Below are positions 1 through 8,945 of a DNA stretch of 64,000 nucleotides, one piece after another (the first letter of the stretch is position 1; every line of letters starts with the position of its first letter). The stretch is taken from positions 682,001-746,000 of the forward strand of contig NZ_LT629743.1 in assembly GCF_900105095.1 (NCBI RefSeq). The letters run 5' to 3'. The notes under the pieces were generated by a model that saw only the letters and a list, made by a program, of their open reading frames with translations, did no database searches and had not been told where the DNA came from. The DNA is from Erythrobacter sp. HL-111. Lineage in GTDB: Bacteria > Pseudomonadota > Alphaproteobacteria > Sphingomonadales > Sphingomonadaceae. The translations under genes were made by a program, and so were the position numbers.

Positions 1-788
1 GTGCCGAGCAGGCGCGTACCTTCGGCCCCGTCGCGCTTGATCTCGGAAGCGGACTGCACCGCCGCGCGCGGGCCGTCGGCGATCAGCACGGTGTCGTAGC
101 CGCCGTCCTCGCGCAGGCGCCGCGCGGCGCTGATGATCGAGGTGTTGCCGCGCGAATAGCGTTCGGTCGCGACGAGATTGCCGCCGAATGCATCGAGCGC
201 GCGGCGCATGGCGTCGTAGGAGCGCTGGCCGTAATCGCCCTCTGGCACCAGGGCGGCGAAGGCGTTCGACCCGTTCTCGCGGGCATAGCGCACGGTGCGC
301 TCGATCGACTGTTCGGGAATGTGCCCCATCAGCAGCACGTCCGCGCTGGCCGCGGAAACGTCGTTCGAAAAGGAGATCGCCGTAACCCCGGCGGGCCGCG
401 CGGCGGCCTGCACGGCGGGGACATTGGCGGCAAGGAGTGGGCCGAGGATCAGCCGGTTGCCGTCCGCGATCGCGCGCCGCGCGGCTTCGCCCGCCCCGGC
501 CGAGGTGTCGTAGGTGGTGATCCTGAGGGTGTTCGCATTGGTATCGAGCAGCGCCATCGTGGTCGCGTTGGCGAGGCTCTGGCCGACTTCGCCGGTGCTC
601 CCGCCCATCGGCACGAGCAGCGCGACCCGGTGGCGCTGCTCGTCGCTCGGCAGCGCGGTCTCGCTCGGCTCCGGGGTCGGCGTCGACGGTTCGGGGCCGG
701 TCGAGACGGTTTCGGTCTTGGGGATCAGCTGGCACCCGGCGAGCAGCGCCGCGCACCCGGCGAGCGCGAACGTGCGCCGGTTGAACAC
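1..788 (-). CDS. Penicillin-binding protein activator-like lipoprotein (LpoA/LppC family), 3' end cut by the window
   Basis: The product looks like the periplasmic-binding-fold lipoprotein that alphaproteobacteria carry next to rsmI and yraN. The family activates peptidoglycan synthases from the outer membrane in gammaproteobacteria; the role here is inferred. The GTG start chosen at 788 gives a lipoprotein signal, MFNRRTF followed by a hydrophobic run and the lipobox LAGC. A Pro/Thr/Glu-rich linker and a type-1 periplasmic-binding fold follow, with the motifs VALLVPMGG, LILGPLL and ALVPEGDYG. An in-frame ATG at 869 would add 27 residues but would leave only 40 nt to the divergent rsmI start. 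The gene continues beyond base 1, so about 262 codons are visible. It could also be called an ABC-type amino-acid binding protein, but the lipobox and neighbours favour the LpoA-like call. Confidence 0.8.
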   Translation of the reverse strand, partial: MFNRRTFALAGCAALLAGCQLIPKTETVSTGPEPSTPTPEPSETALPSDEQRHRVALLVPMGGSTGEVGQSLANATTMALLDTNANTLRITTYDTSAGAGEAARRAIADGNRLILGPLLAANVPAVQAAARPAGVTAISFSNDVSAASADVLLMGHIPEQSIERTVRYARENGSNAFAALVPEGDYGQRSYDAMRRALDAFGGNLVATERYSRGNTSIISAARRLREDGGYDTVLIADGPRAAVQSASEIKRDGAEGTRLLG

Positions 789-909
789 GCGCGCCGCTGC
801 CCGGAGGCCGGTGCACACGCCGACCGCCGCCTCGGCGGCTTGACCGCGCGCAAAACCCGTGACCTTCATTCTTGCCGACCCCCGATACCTGCTTCAAAGA
901 CAGCCCGCC

Positions 910-1776
910 ATGGCGATTGCTTACCCGGACCCTTCGAGCGAGACCCCGAGCGAACCGCTTGGCGCAGGGCTCTACATCGTCGCAACGCCGATTGGCAATC
1001 TCGGCGACATAACGCTCCGTGCAATCGACGTGCTGCGCCGCGCGACCCTCGTCGCGTGCGAGGATACGCGGGTGACCGGCAGGCTGCTGAAGGCGGTCGG
1101 GGCGCACACGCGGATGCAGCGCTATGACGATTACGCCTCGGACGAAACGCGCCGCCGGATCCTCGATCGGGCGCACGGCGAGGCGGTCGCGCTCGTCAGC
1201 GATGCGGGAACGCCGCTGGTTTCCGATCCGGGCTACCGGCTCGTGCGCGAGGCGCGCGCGGCCGGGATCGCGGTGACGACGATCCCCGGCCCCTGCGCGG
1301 CGATCGCCGGGCTGACGCTCGCGGGCCTGCCCAGCGACCGGTTCCTTTTCGGAGGATTCCTGCCGGTCAGGGACAAGGCGCGGCGCGAGGTGCTGGAGGA
1401 ACTGGGAGCGGTGGAATCGACGCTGATCTTCTACGAAACCGGGCCGCGGCTCGTCCGCAGCCTTGAGGCGATGGCGCTGGCGTGGCCGGGCCGCACGGTC
1501 GCGGTCGCGCGCGAACTCACGAAACTGCACGAGGAATGCCGTCCGGGAAGCGCCGCCGAGCTCGCCGCGCATTACCGGGACCATCCGGCCAAGGGCGAGA
1601 TCGTGCTGCTGGTCGGCCCTCCCGTCGCGGGACGCGAAGCCGCCGATCCCGACGCGCTTCTGGCCGGGGCGCTGGAGGACATGAGCCCGAGCAAGGCCGC
1701 CGCGAGCGTGGCGAAGGCGACCGGGCTCGACCGCAAGGCGCTCTATGCCCGCGCGCTGGAGCTGAAGGCGCGATGA
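910..1776 (+). CDS. rsmI: 16S rRNA (cytidine(1402)-2'-O)-methyltransferase RsmI
   Basis: This 288-residue protein is a tetrapyrrole-methylase-fold rRNA methyltransferase that 2'-O-methylates C1402 in the decoding centre of 16S rRNA using SAM. The family signature YIVATPIGNLGDITLRA lies near the N-terminus. It is followed by ACEDTRVTGRLL, the glycine-rich ALVSDAGTPLVSDPG and IPGPCA, all typical of RsmI. The ATG at 910 is preferred because the family begins just before the signature; a GTG at 859 would add 17 unsupported residues. The stop overlaps the start of the next gene as ATGA, so the two are probably translationally coupled. It is divergent from the lipoprotein gene. Confidence 0.95.
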   Translation: MAIAYPDPSSETPSEPLGAGLYIVATPIGNLGDITLRAIDVLRRATLVACEDTRVTGRLLKAVGAHTRMQRYDDYASDETRRRILDRAHGEAVALVSDAGTPLVSDPGYRLVREARAAGIAVTTIPGPCAAIAGLTLAGLPSDRFLFGGFLPVRDKARREVLEELGAVESTLIFYETGPRLVRSLEAMALAWPGRTVAVARELTKLHEECRPGSAAELAAHYRDHPAKGEIVLLVGPPVAGREAADPDALLAGALEDMSPSKAAASVAKATGLDRKALYARALELKAR

Positions 1777-2129
1777 CCGGGAGCCGCCAGCGGGCCGAGC
1801 GACGCGGCCGCGAGGGCGAGGCCGAGGCGGCGCAATGGCTGGCGCTGCGCGGTTGGCGGGTGCTGGCGGAGCGCGTGAAGACCCCGCGCGGAGAGATCGA
1901 CCTGATCGCGCGCAAGGGAAGCCTGCTCGGCTTCTTCGAGGTCAAGTGGCGCGCCCGCTGCGCCGACCTTGCCGATGCGATCGACGAGCGCCGCCTGCGC
2001 CGCGTCGCCGCCGCGGCCGAGATCGTCGCGGCCGACTATGCCGAGCCGGGCGACGATTTCACCATCGACGTCCTGCTGCTTGCACCCGGCCGCCCGCCGC
2101 GCCACATCGCCAACGCCTACCAACCCTGA
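1773..2129 (+). CDS. YraN family protein (UPF0102, endonuclease-like fold)
   Basis: The 118-residue product belongs to UPF0102/YraN, small proteins with a predicted restriction-endonuclease-like fold and no firmly established function. The nuclease-like core is readable: RGEIDLIARKG supplies the acidic D/E position, and FFEVKWRAR supplies the E-x-K of the PD-(D/E)xK pattern. The usual YraN motif ends VEVK, but here the lysine is followed by WRAR. The ATG overlaps the rsmI stop by four bases. The rsmI-yraN pairing is widely conserved and supports the call. Confidence 0.9.
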   Translation: MTGSRQRAERRGREGEAEAAQWLALRGWRVLAERVKTPRGEIDLIARKGSLLGFFEVKWRARCADLADAIDERRLRRVAAAAEIVAADYAEPGDDFTIDVLLLAPGRPPRHIANAYQP

Positions 2130-2138
2130 GGAATTGCC

Positions 2139-3107
2139 ATGAGCCTGCGCGTCGCCGTCCAGATGGACCCGATCGAGACGATCAACATCGAGGGGGATTC
2201 GTCCTTCGCGCTGATGCTGGCGGCGCAGGAGCGCGGGCACGAGGTGTTCGAATACCACGTCAACAGCCTCACGCTCGACGCCGACGACCGCCTTTGGGCC
2301 GAGGGCGCGCCGGTCACGGTGCGGCGAGTCGCAGGCGATCATTTCGAGAAGGGCGAGGCGCAGCGGCTCGACCTCGGGCGCGACGTGGACGTGGTGCTGA
2401 TGCGGCAGGATCCGCCCTTCCACATGGGCTACATCACCGCGACCCACATGCTTGAGCGCATCCAGTCGGAGACGCTGGTGGTGAACGACCCCGTCAGCGT
2501 CCGCAATGCTCCCGAAAAGGTGATGGTGCTGGGTTACCGCCGCTTCATGCCGCCGACGCTCGTCACCCGCAGCGTGGAGGAAGTGCGCCGCTTCATGGCG
2601 CAGCACGGCGCGGTGGTGGTCAAGCCCATCCACGGCAATGGCGGCAAGGCGATCTTCCGCGTGCCCGAGAGCGGCGACAACCTCACCGCCCTGTTCGAGG
2701 TGTTCAACCAGACCTGGCCCGAACCGCACATGATCCAGCCCTTCCTGCCCGAAGTGGCGGAGGGCGACAAGCGCATCGTCCTCGTCGATGGCAAAGTCGC
2801 GGGCGCGATCAATCGCATCCCGGGCGAGGGCGAATTCCGCTCCAACCTCGCGATGGGCGGGAGCGCCGAGGCAACCCAGCTGACGGATCGCGAGCGCGAG
2901 ATCTGCGAGGCGATGGGCCCCGATCTCAAGCGCCTCGGCCTGACCTTCGTCGGGATCGACGTGATCGGCGGCAGGTGGCTGACCGAGATCAACGTGACAT
3001 CGCCCACCGGCATCGTCGCGATATCCAATTTCGATGGGACGGACGTTGCAGGCATGATCTGGGACGCGATCGAGACGCGTGTCGCGGCCCTGAAACGGCA
3101 GGCTTGA
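2139..3107 (+). CDS. gshB: Glutathione synthase
   Basis: This 322-residue ATP-grasp ligase joins gamma-glutamylcysteine and glycine to give glutathione in the cytoplasm. The N-terminal MDPIETINIEGDSSFALML is diagnostic for bacterial GshB. Downstream are the ATP-grasp elements VVVKPIHGNGGKAIFRV, IQPFLPEV and the metal-binding WLTEINVTSPTG near the C-terminus. The length matches the family (about 315). It begins 9 nt after yraN with GAGGAA as ribosome-binding site, and is probably in one transcription unit with rsmI and yraN. Confidence 0.97.
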   Translation: MSLRVAVQMDPIETINIEGDSSFALMLAAQERGHEVFEYHVNSLTLDADDRLWAEGAPVTVRRVAGDHFEKGEAQRLDLGRDVDVVLMRQDPPFHMGYITATHMLERIQSETLVVNDPVSVRNAPEKVMVLGYRRFMPPTLVTRSVEEVRRFMAQHGAVVVKPIHGNGGKAIFRVPESGDNLTALFEVFNQTWPEPHMIQPFLPEVAEGDKRIVLVDGKVAGAINRIPGEGEFRSNLAMGGSAEATQLTDREREICEAMGPDLKRLGLTFVGIDVIGGRWLTEINVTSPTGIVAISNFDGTDVAGMIWDAIETRVAALKRQA

Positions 3108-3137
3108 ACGAATAGCCCGGCGGCGCGTTCGTTGCAC

Positions 3138-3758
3138 ATGACCGATCTCATCCTCGAGGTGATCCGCGAGGGCGGCTATCTCGGCATCTTCCTGCTGATG
3201 GTGATCGAGAACGTGTTTCCGCCGATCCCGTCCGAGGTCATCATGGGCTTCGGCGGCGTGCTGGTCGCGCGCGGGGACATGGCGCTCGTCCCGCTGCTGG
3301 TCTTCGGCACGCTCGGCACCGTCGTGGGCAACCTGTTCTGGTACTGGCTCGGTCGGCGCTGGAGCGAGGCGCAATTGCGCGCCTTCATCGACCGGTTCGG
3401 GCGCTGGCTGACCTTCGAATGGGACGAATTCACCCGTGCGCGCGATTTCTTCCGCCGGCACGGCGACTGGATCGTCTTCGTCCTGCGCTTCTCACCCGTC
3501 CTTCGCACGATCATCTCGCTCCCCGCGGGCCTCGCGGGCATGGGTTTCTGGCGGTTCTGCCTGTTCACCTTTCTCGGTTCGCTGATCTGGAACGTGCTCC
3601 TGATCCTGGGCGGCGCGGCACTGTCCGGCCTCATCGAAACCTACGAGGATGTCGCCAGCCTCGCGATCATCGTCAGCCTCGCGCTCGGCGTCGTGTGGTA
3701 CATCTGGCGGGTGGTGACCTGGGAACCGGCCGAGCGGCACGGCGGGGGCGAGGACTAG
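3138..3758 (+). CDS. DedA family membrane protein (SNARE-associated/VTT domain)
   Basis: A 206-residue integral membrane protein of the DedA family, whose bacterial members are linked to lipid carrier flipping, membrane potential and envelope integrity. Visible family features are the N-terminal GGYLGIFLLMVIENVFPPIPSE segment (two short stretches of it), the G-x-x-x-G rich membrane region GNLFWYWLGRRW, and FVLRFSPVLRTIISLPAGLAGM, which contains the conserved RF-x-P and PAG motifs. About five hydrophobic segments can be counted. The ATG at 3138 is preferred over a TTG two codons upstream. Its stop overlaps the stop of the convergent xerC gene by four bases. The substrate is unknown. Confidence 0.88.
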   Translation: MTDLILEVIREGGYLGIFLLMVIENVFPPIPSEVIMGFGGVLVARGDMALVPLLVFGTLGTVVGNLFWYWLGRRWSEAQLRAFIDRFGRWLTFEWDEFTRARDFFRRHGDWIVFVLRFSPVLRTIISLPAGLAGMGFWRFCLFTFLGSLIWNVLLILGGAALSGLIETYEDVASLAIIVSLALGVVWYIWRVVTWEPAERHGGGED

Positions 3759-4654
3759 GCCTTCTTCGCCCGCGGATGGGCGAGGCGGTAATTCTCGAGC
3801 AGGCTCGCCGCGTCGACCCTGGTGTAGATCTGGGTCGAGCCGAGCGAGGCGTGGCCGAGCAGTTCCTGCAGGCTGCGAAGGTCGGCGCCCGCGCCGAGCA
3901 GGTGCGTCGCGAAACTGTGGCGCAGCGCGTGCGGCGTCGCGCTGTCGGGGAGGCCGAGCGCGCGCCGCGCCCGGGCCGTCGCCCGCTGCACCATGCCGGG
4001 CGACAGCGGCCCGCCCTTCGCCCCGCGGAACAGCGGCTCCTTCGCGGAGAGCGGCCAGGGGCAGGCGGCGGCGTATTCGGCCACGGCGTCGCGGGTGATC
4101 GGGAGGATCGGAACCACGCGCTGCTTGCCGCCCTTGCCGGTGACCTGGAGCGTTTCGCCGAGCGGCACGTCGCGCCCCTGCAGGGACAGGGCCTCGGCAA
4201 TGCGAAGGCCGCTGCCGTACATCAGCAGCAGCACCGCCCGGTCGCGCGCGCCGATCCAGTGCTCGCGCGCGCTGTCCCCGGCAAGCTCGGCGAGGTTCGC
4301 CGCGTCGTCGGGCGTGACGGGGCGGGGCAGGCCCTTCCTGAGCCGCGGCCCGCGCAGGCGCGGGGGCGCCGGGTCGGGATCGCCGCTTTCCGCGCGGGCG
4401 AAGGCGATGAAAGCCTTGAGCGCCGACAATTCGCGCGCCGCGCTCGCATTGGAGATTCCGCCCGCGCGCCGTGCGGCGAGGTGGCGGCGCAGGTCATGCG
4501 CCTCGATCGCCGCGACCTGTTCGAAGGCCGAAAGGTCGCGGGCGTGGACGAGCCGGCTCGCCGCGGCGACATAGGCGCGCACCGTGTGGGGCGAGCGGCG
4601 GCGGCTTTCGGCCAGGTGGCGCCGCCACGCGCCGAGCAGGTCCGCCGCGCTCAC
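3755..4654 (-). CDS. xerC: Tyrosine recombinase XerC
   Basis: This 299-residue tyrosine recombinase most likely acts with XerD at dif to resolve chromosome dimers. The SAM-like N-terminal domain contains SPHTVRAYVAAASRLV. The catalytic domain holds YGSGLRIAEALSL with the first arginine, HALRHSFATHLLGAGADLR with the H-x-x-R box, and LLGHASLGSTQIYTRVD with the second histidine and the nucleophilic tyrosine. The length is that of XerC/XerD, not of phage integrases, and no phage genes are nearby. Its start overlaps the hemW stop by four bases, so it is the distal gene of that transcription unit. Confidence 0.93.
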   Translation of the reverse strand: MSAADLLGAWRRHLAESRRRSPHTVRAYVAAASRLVHARDLSAFEQVAAIEAHDLRRHLAARRAGGISNASAARELSALKAFIAFARAESGDPDPAPPRLRGPRLRKGLPRPVTPDDAANLAELAGDSAREHWIGARDRAVLLLMYGSGLRIAEALSLQGRDVPLGETLQVTGKGGKQRVVPILPITRDAVAEYAAACPWPLSAKEPLFRGAKGGPLSPGMVQRATARARRALGLPDSATPHALRHSFATHLLGAGADLRSLQELLGHASLGSTQIYTRVDAASLLENYRLAHPRAKKA

Positions 4655-5847
4655 GCCGTCACCAGCGTATCCGCGACGAGTTCGCCCAGCAGCGCGTCGA
4701 GCAGACCCCTGCCGCCCGGCGCTACGCCGATCCGGGCCCCCTCGGTCCAGACCAGCTTCAGGCCGGCGAGGCGGGCGAGCGCCCGTTCGTCCACGAGATC
4801 GCCCCGCGCCATGCCGAAACGCGCCGCCAGTGCAGCGAGATCGACGCCCTCGGTCAGCCGCAGGCCCATCAGCAGCGCTTCAGCCGCCTGTTCGCCTGGC
4901 GCAAGGGCGCGCTGTTCGGCAATGCCGTGGCCGCGTCCGGCGACAGCGCCGAGATAGTTCTCGGGTTTCCGGTGCCGCACGGTCGCGAAGCCGCCGCGCC
5001 GTCCGTGCGCGCCCGGCCCGATTCCCGCGTAATCCGCGTAGCGCCAATAGGTGAGGTTGTGGCGGCTTTCTTCGCCGGGACGGGCGTGGTTGCTCGTCTC
5101 GTAGGCGGGAAGGCCCGCCGCCGAGGTCATGGCCTGCGTGAGATCGAAAAGTTCGGCCGCTTCGTCGTCGTCGAGCGGTTCGAAAACGCCGCGCCGCACA
5201 TCCGTCGCAAAGCGCGTCCCCGGCTCTATCGTGAGCTGGTAGAGCGAGAGATGCGAGGTGCCCAGCGCCAATGCCCGCGCCAGCTGTTCCTCCCATTCGC
5301 GCGGAGTCTGGCCGGGCAGGGCGTAGATGAGATCGAAGGTCACGCGCGCGAAATGCGCCTGCGCCACCCCCAGCGCCGCCAGCGCCTCGTCCGCCCCGTG
5401 CAGCCGCCCGAGCCAGCGCAGCGTCTCGTCCTCGAGCGATTGGAGCCCAAGCGACACGCGGTTGATCCCCGCCCCCGCGAGCCCCGCGAAATTGGCCGCC
5501 TCGACCGAGGAGGGATTGGCTTCGAGCGTGATCTCGATCCCCTCGGCAAAGCCCCACAGGCGCTCCGCCTCCGCCAGCAGCGAGGCAACGAGCGCGGGCG
5601 GCATGAGCGAGGGCGTGCCGCCGCCGAAGAAGATCGAGCCGAGCCGTTCGCCCCCGCTTGCCGCCGCCTCGGCGCGCATGTCGGCGATCAGGGCCGCCTG
5701 CCATTCCCCGTGGTCGACACTGCTGCGGACATGCGAGTTGAAGTCGCAATAGGGGCATTTCTTCGCGCAGAAAGGCCAGTGGATATACAGGGCTCGGGCC
5801 AAGGGGCGGGCGCTTTCAGGCTTTGGTAAGATCGGGTGTTCCACCAT
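4651..5847 (-). CDS. hemW: Radical SAM heme chaperone HemW
   Basis: The 398-residue protein is a radical-SAM family member related to HemN. HemW binds heme and delivers it to respiratory enzymes rather than oxidising coproporphyrinogen. The motif YIHWPFCAKKCPYCDFNSH carries the C-x3-C-x2-C cluster ligands; the extra cysteine ligand seen in true HemN is not apparent. SIFFGGGTPSLM, ALPGQT, SLYQLTIEPGTRF and NLTYWRYADYAGIGPGAHG are standard family motifs. The ATG at 5847 was chosen because upstream sequence in this frame is antisense to the CAP gene. Only 7 nt separate its start from the divergent CAP gene start. Confidence 0.93.
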   Translation of the reverse strand: MVEHPILPKPESARPLARALYIHWPFCAKKCPYCDFNSHVRSSVDHGEWQAALIADMRAEAAASGGERLGSIFFGGGTPSLMPPALVASLLAEAERLWGFAEGIEITLEANPSSVEAANFAGLAGAGINRVSLGLQSLEDETLRWLGRLHGADEALAALGVAQAHFARVTFDLIYALPGQTPREWEEQLARALALGTSHLSLYQLTIEPGTRFATDVRRGVFEPLDDDEAAELFDLTQAMTSAAGLPAYETSNHARPGEESRHNLTYWRYADYAGIGPGAHGRRGGFATVRHRKPENYLGAVAGRGHGIAEQRALAPGEQAAEALLMGLRLTEGVDLAALAARFGMARGDLVDERALARLAGLKLVWTEGARIGVAPGGRGLLDALLGELVADTLVTA

Positions 5848-5854
5848 GTAGGCG

Positions 5855-6406
5855 ATGAGACTGCGCGCGACAATTCTGGCGGGCTGCGCCGCGCTCGCGG
5901 CGGCGATGGGCGTTGCCCATGCCGGCGAGGGTTCGGCACGGCGCGCGCCCTCCGCCGAGGCGGCGTGGCTCGCGGCGCACAACCGTGAACGCGCCGCCTT
6001 CGGCAGCGCCCCGCTCGCCTGGAACGCGGCGCTTGCTGACGAGGCCCGCGCCTGGGCGGCGCGGCTCGCACGGGAGAACGTCCTGCGCCATTCCGCCCGC
6101 CACGAGCGCGGCGGCACGGGCGAGAACCTGTGGATGGGCAGCGCGGGTTACTATTCGCCGTCCGACATGATCGCCGCCTTCACCGGCGAGAAGCGGCATT
6201 TCCGCGCCGGAACCTTCCCCCATGTCTCGCGCACCGGCAACTGGGCCGATGTCGGGCACTATACCCAGGTCGTATGGGCGGACACGCGCGAAGTCGGCTG
6301 CGCCGCGGCGCGCGGTCCGCAGTTCGACGTGCTGGTATGCCGTTACTGGCCCGCGGGCAATGTCATGGGCGAGCGCATCGCACCCGCCCGGCTCGCCGTT
6401 CGCTAG
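5855..6406 (+). CDS. Secreted CAP-domain (SCP/PR-1-like) protein
   Basis: A 183-residue exported protein with a clear signal peptide: MRLRA, a hydrophobic stretch, then cleavage near AHA-GEG. The CAP fold follows with AWLAAHNRERAAFG, ENVLRHSARHERGGTGENLW and the CAP signature VGHYTQVVWADTREVGCA, then FDVLVCRYWPAGN. The paired histidines and glutamate of the CAP cavity are present. Bacterial CAP proteins are secreted and mostly of unknown function. It lies on the plus strand between rdgB and hemW, which are normally adjacent in this lineage. It overlaps the rdgB end by four bases and starts 7 nt from hemW, so its promoter must lie inside hemW. Confidence 0.88.
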   Translation: MRLRATILAGCAALAAAMGVAHAGEGSARRAPSAEAAWLAAHNRERAAFGSAPLAWNAALADEARAWAARLARENVLRHSARHERGGTGENLWMGSAGYYSPSDMIAAFTGEKRHFRAGTFPHVSRTGNWADVGHYTQVVWADTREVGCAAARGPQFDVLVCRYWPAGNVMGERIAPARLAVR

Positions 6407-7032
6407 GCGTCGAACTGGTCCGCGACGAGCTTCGCGAAAGCATCGGCGCGGTGGCTGATCGCGTGTTTTTTCTCCGGCTCGATCTCGGCAAAGGTCATCT
6501 CGCCGCCCTCGGGCACGAAGACCGGGTCGTAGCCGAAGCCCATGTCCCCGCGCGGCGGCCAGGTGAGCGAACCGGCGCAGCGGCCCTCGTAGACCGCCTG
6601 TTCGCCGTCGGGCCAGGCGATCGCTAGGACGCAGTGGAACGCGGCCGAACGGTCGGTTCCGGGGCCGTGCGCCTGGAGCATCCCCTCGACCTTGCCCATC
6701 GCCATGTACCAGTCGCGCCCCGGATCGCCTTCGAACCATTGCCGCTCGGCCCAGTCGGCGGTGTAGACCCCGGGCCTCCCGCCGAGCGCGGCGACGCTGA
6801 GCCCGCTGTCGTCCGCAAGCGCTGCAAGCCCCGCCGCCGCGCTCGCGGCGCGCGCCTTGATCAGCGCGTTCTGGACGAAGGTGGTCCCAGTCTCGGGCGG
6901 CTCTGGCAGGCCGAGCGAACCGGCCGAGATGCACGTGATCCCGTAAGGTTCGAGCAGCGCGGAAATCTCCTTGAGCTTGCCCGGATTGTGCGTCGCGATG
7001 ACGAGCGATCCGCCGCCCAGCCTGCGGGTCAT
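6403..7032 (-). CDS. rdgB: Non-canonical purine NTP pyrophosphatase (RdgB/HAM1)
   Basis: The 209-residue enzyme hydrolyses dITP, ITP and XTP to monophosphates and keeps deaminated purines out of nucleic acids. The N-terminal [14 protein letters not shown] is the nucleotide-binding signature. [25 protein letters not shown] supplies the catalytic acidic residues, and [12 protein letters not shown] with ISHRADAF completes the family pattern. Its start overlaps the stop of rph by four bases, giving the common rph-rdgB pair. It is convergent with the CAP gene, with a four-base overlap of their ends. Confidence 0.95.
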   Translation of the reverse strand: MTRRLGGGSLVIATHNPGKLKEISALLEPYGITCISAGSLGLPEPPETGTTFVQNALIKARAASAAAGLAALADDSGLSVAALGGRPGVYTADWAERQWFEGDPGRDWYMAMGKVEGMLQAHGPGTDRSAAFHCVLAIAWPDGEQAVYEGRCAGSLTWPPRGDMGFGYDPVFVPEGGEMTFAEIEPEKKHAISHRADAFAKLVADQFDA

Positions 7033-7742
7033 TTCACCGCTTCCCTTTGCGCGGCGAAGATTTCATCGCAGCCCATCCGCGCGAGCCGCAGCAGGCGCAG
7101 CAGGCCTTCCTCGTCATAGGTCGCGCCTTCCGCCGTCGCCTGCACCTCGGCGATCCGGCCGCCGTCGATCAGGACGAAATTGGCGTCGGCGTCCGCGGCC
7201 GAATCCTCGTCGTAGTCGAGATCGAGCACCGGCGTTCCCCGGTAGATCCCGCAGGAGATCGCAGCGACCTGCGCGGCGACCGGGTCCTCCCTGATCTCGC
7301 CCGCCCGGATGAGCCCGTCGACCGCGAGCCGCAGCGCGACCCAGGCGCCCGAAATCGCCGCGGTGCGGGTGCCGCCATCGGCCTGGATGACGTCGCAATC
7401 GAGCGTGATCTGCCGCTCTCCGAGTTTCCTCAGGTCCACCACGGCGCGCAGCGACCGGCCGATCAGGCGCTGGATTTCCTGCGTGCGGCCCGACTGCTTG
7501 CCCCGCGCCGCCTCGCGCTGCCCCCGCGTATGGGTGGCCCGCGGGAGCATCGAATATTCGCCCGTGACCCAGCCTTCGCCCTTGCCCCGCATCCACGGCG
7601 GGACGTTGCGTTCGACGCTGGCGGTGCACAGCACCCGGGTGTCGCCGAAGCCGATCAGGCACGAACCCTCGGCGTGCTTGGTGAATCCGGTCTCGATCGT
7701 GATGGCGCGCATTTCGTCGGGCGCGCGGGAAGAGGGGCGCAT
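7029..7742 (-). CDS. rph: Ribonuclease PH
   Basis: This 237-residue phosphorolytic 3'-5' exoribonuclease trims tRNA 3' ends. [20 protein letters not shown] at the start, [30 protein letters not shown] and [21 protein letters not shown] are the standard RNase PH blocks. [24 protein letters not shown] provides the phosphate-binding and active-site region. The length is that of the family. It heads the rph-rdgB unit on the minus strand and is divergent from hrcA, with a 112-nt gap that must hold both promoters. Confidence 0.96.
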   Translation of the reverse strand: MRPSSRAPDEMRAITIETGFTKHAEGSCLIGFGDTRVLCTASVERNVPPWMRGKGEGWVTGEYSMLPRATHTRGQREAARGKQSGRTQEIQRLIGRSLRAVVDLRKLGERQITLDCDVIQADGGTRTAAISGAWVALRLAVDGLIRAGEIREDPVAAQVAAISCGIYRGTPVLDLDYDEDSAADADANFVLIDGGRIAEVQATAEGATYDEEGLLRLLRLARMGCDEIFAAQREAVK

Positions 7743-7854
7743 GTCTGCTCCTGTGATTTCGCTGCCCTGCGCGCTTGGCGCAATCGCGGCGCCGCGGCAA
7801 GCGGGGCGTCCAAGACAAATTGAGTTTCGGCGCGCTTTTACCTAGCTAGGCCCC

Positions 7855-8898
7855 ATGTCATCGCCTCCGATCACCGAACTCAGCAACCGCGCGCGCGAGA
7901 TATTCCGGCTCGTCGTCGAAGGCTATCTCGACAGCGGGCAGCCGGTCGGGTCGAAAACGCTCGCCGCCGACGGGACGCTCAAACTTTCGCCCGCCTCGAT
8001 CCGTTCGGTGCTGGCGGACCTCGAACGCCTCGGCCTGCTCGCCGCGCCGCATACGAGCGCAGGGCGAATGCCGACCGATGCCGGGCTTCGCATCTTCGTC
8101 GACGGGATGATGCGGATGTCCGAGCCGACCGAGGAGGAACAGGCCCGGATCGAAGCCCGCCTCGCCGAAAACGGCCCGGTCGAACAGGCCCTGCAGCAGG
8201 CGAGCGCGCTGCTTTCCGACCTGTCGGGGGCGGCGGGCATGGTGCTGGTGCCCGCGCGGGAACAGCGGCTGGCGCAGTTCAACCTGGTCGATCTCGGGCA
8301 GGGCCGGGCGCTGGCCGTGCTGGTGGGGGAGGACGGCGGGGTCGAGAACCGCGTGATCGAGCTGTCGGGCGCGCTCGATCCCGGCAGTCTCGACCGGGTG
8401 AGCAATTACGTCACCGCGCGCCTCTCGGGGCGCACGCTGGCCGAGGCGGCGCAGGCGATGCGGGCCGAGATCGAGGCGGGCGAAAGCCAGCTCGATGCGG
8501 CGAGCCGCGATCTCGTCGAACGCGGGCTTGCGGTGTGGAGCGCGGACAGCGAGCAGCGCCCGGTCCTGATCGTGCGGGGCGCGGCCAACCTCCTCGACGA
8601 GGCCGCGCTCGAGGATCTCGAACGGGTGCGCTCCCTGCTCGAGGACCTCGAGGACAAGCAATCGGTCGCCCGCCTGCTCGAAAGCGCGCGCGAGGCCGAG
8701 GCGACGCGAATCTTCATCGGCTCGGAGAACCGCCTGTTCGGGCTTTCCGGTTCCTCGGTCATCGCCTCGCCCTATCGCGACCGCGAAGGTCGGGTGCTGG
8801 GCGTGCTCGGGGTGATCGGGCCGACCCGGTTGAATTACGCGCGCGTGGTCCCCATGGTGGATTTCACCGCGCGGTCGCTGGGCCGGCGCATCGCCTGA
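7855..8898 (+). CDS. hrcA: Heat-inducible transcription repressor HrcA
   Basis: The 347-residue protein is the HrcA repressor, which classically binds CIRCE operators and is set by GroEL availability. The N-terminal winged helix includes LSNRAREIFRLVVEGYL and GQPVGSKTL, followed by SPASIRSVLADLERLGLL and the signature HTSAGRMPTD. The C-terminal domain ends with GVLGVIGPTRLNYARVVPMVDFTA. No CIRCE-type inverted repeat is visible upstream of hrcA, grpE or dnaK, so its targets probably lie elsewhere (for example groESL). grpE follows 47 nt downstream on the same strand. Confidence 0.95.
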   Translation: MSSPPITELSNRAREIFRLVVEGYLDSGQPVGSKTLAADGTLKLSPASIRSVLADLERLGLLAAPHTSAGRMPTDAGLRIFVDGMMRMSEPTEEEQARIEARLAENGPVEQALQQASALLSDLSGAAGMVLVPAREQRLAQFNLVDLGQGRALAVLVGEDGGVENRVIELSGALDPGSLDRVSNYVTARLSGRTLAEAAQAMRAEIEAGESQLDAASRDLVERGLAVWSADSEQRPVLIVRGAANLLDEAALEDLERVRSLLEDLEDKQSVARLLESAREAEATRIFIGSENRLFGLSGSSVIASPYRDREGRVLGVLGVIGPTRLNYARVVPMVDFTARSLGRRIA

Positions 8899-8945
8899 AA
8901 CACATCACCCAAGTCACATCAAACGCAGTCTGGAACCACCTGGAA

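Noticed and set aside
3755-4654. Tyrosine recombinase as the integrase of a mobile island
   Set aside because: Length, motifs and coupling to hemW fit chromosomal XerC. No att repeats, phage genes or adjacent tRNA are seen.
7743-7854. Possible CIRCE operator before hrcA
   Set aside because: No TTAGCACTC-type inverted repeat can be found in this gap or upstream of grpE or dnaK.
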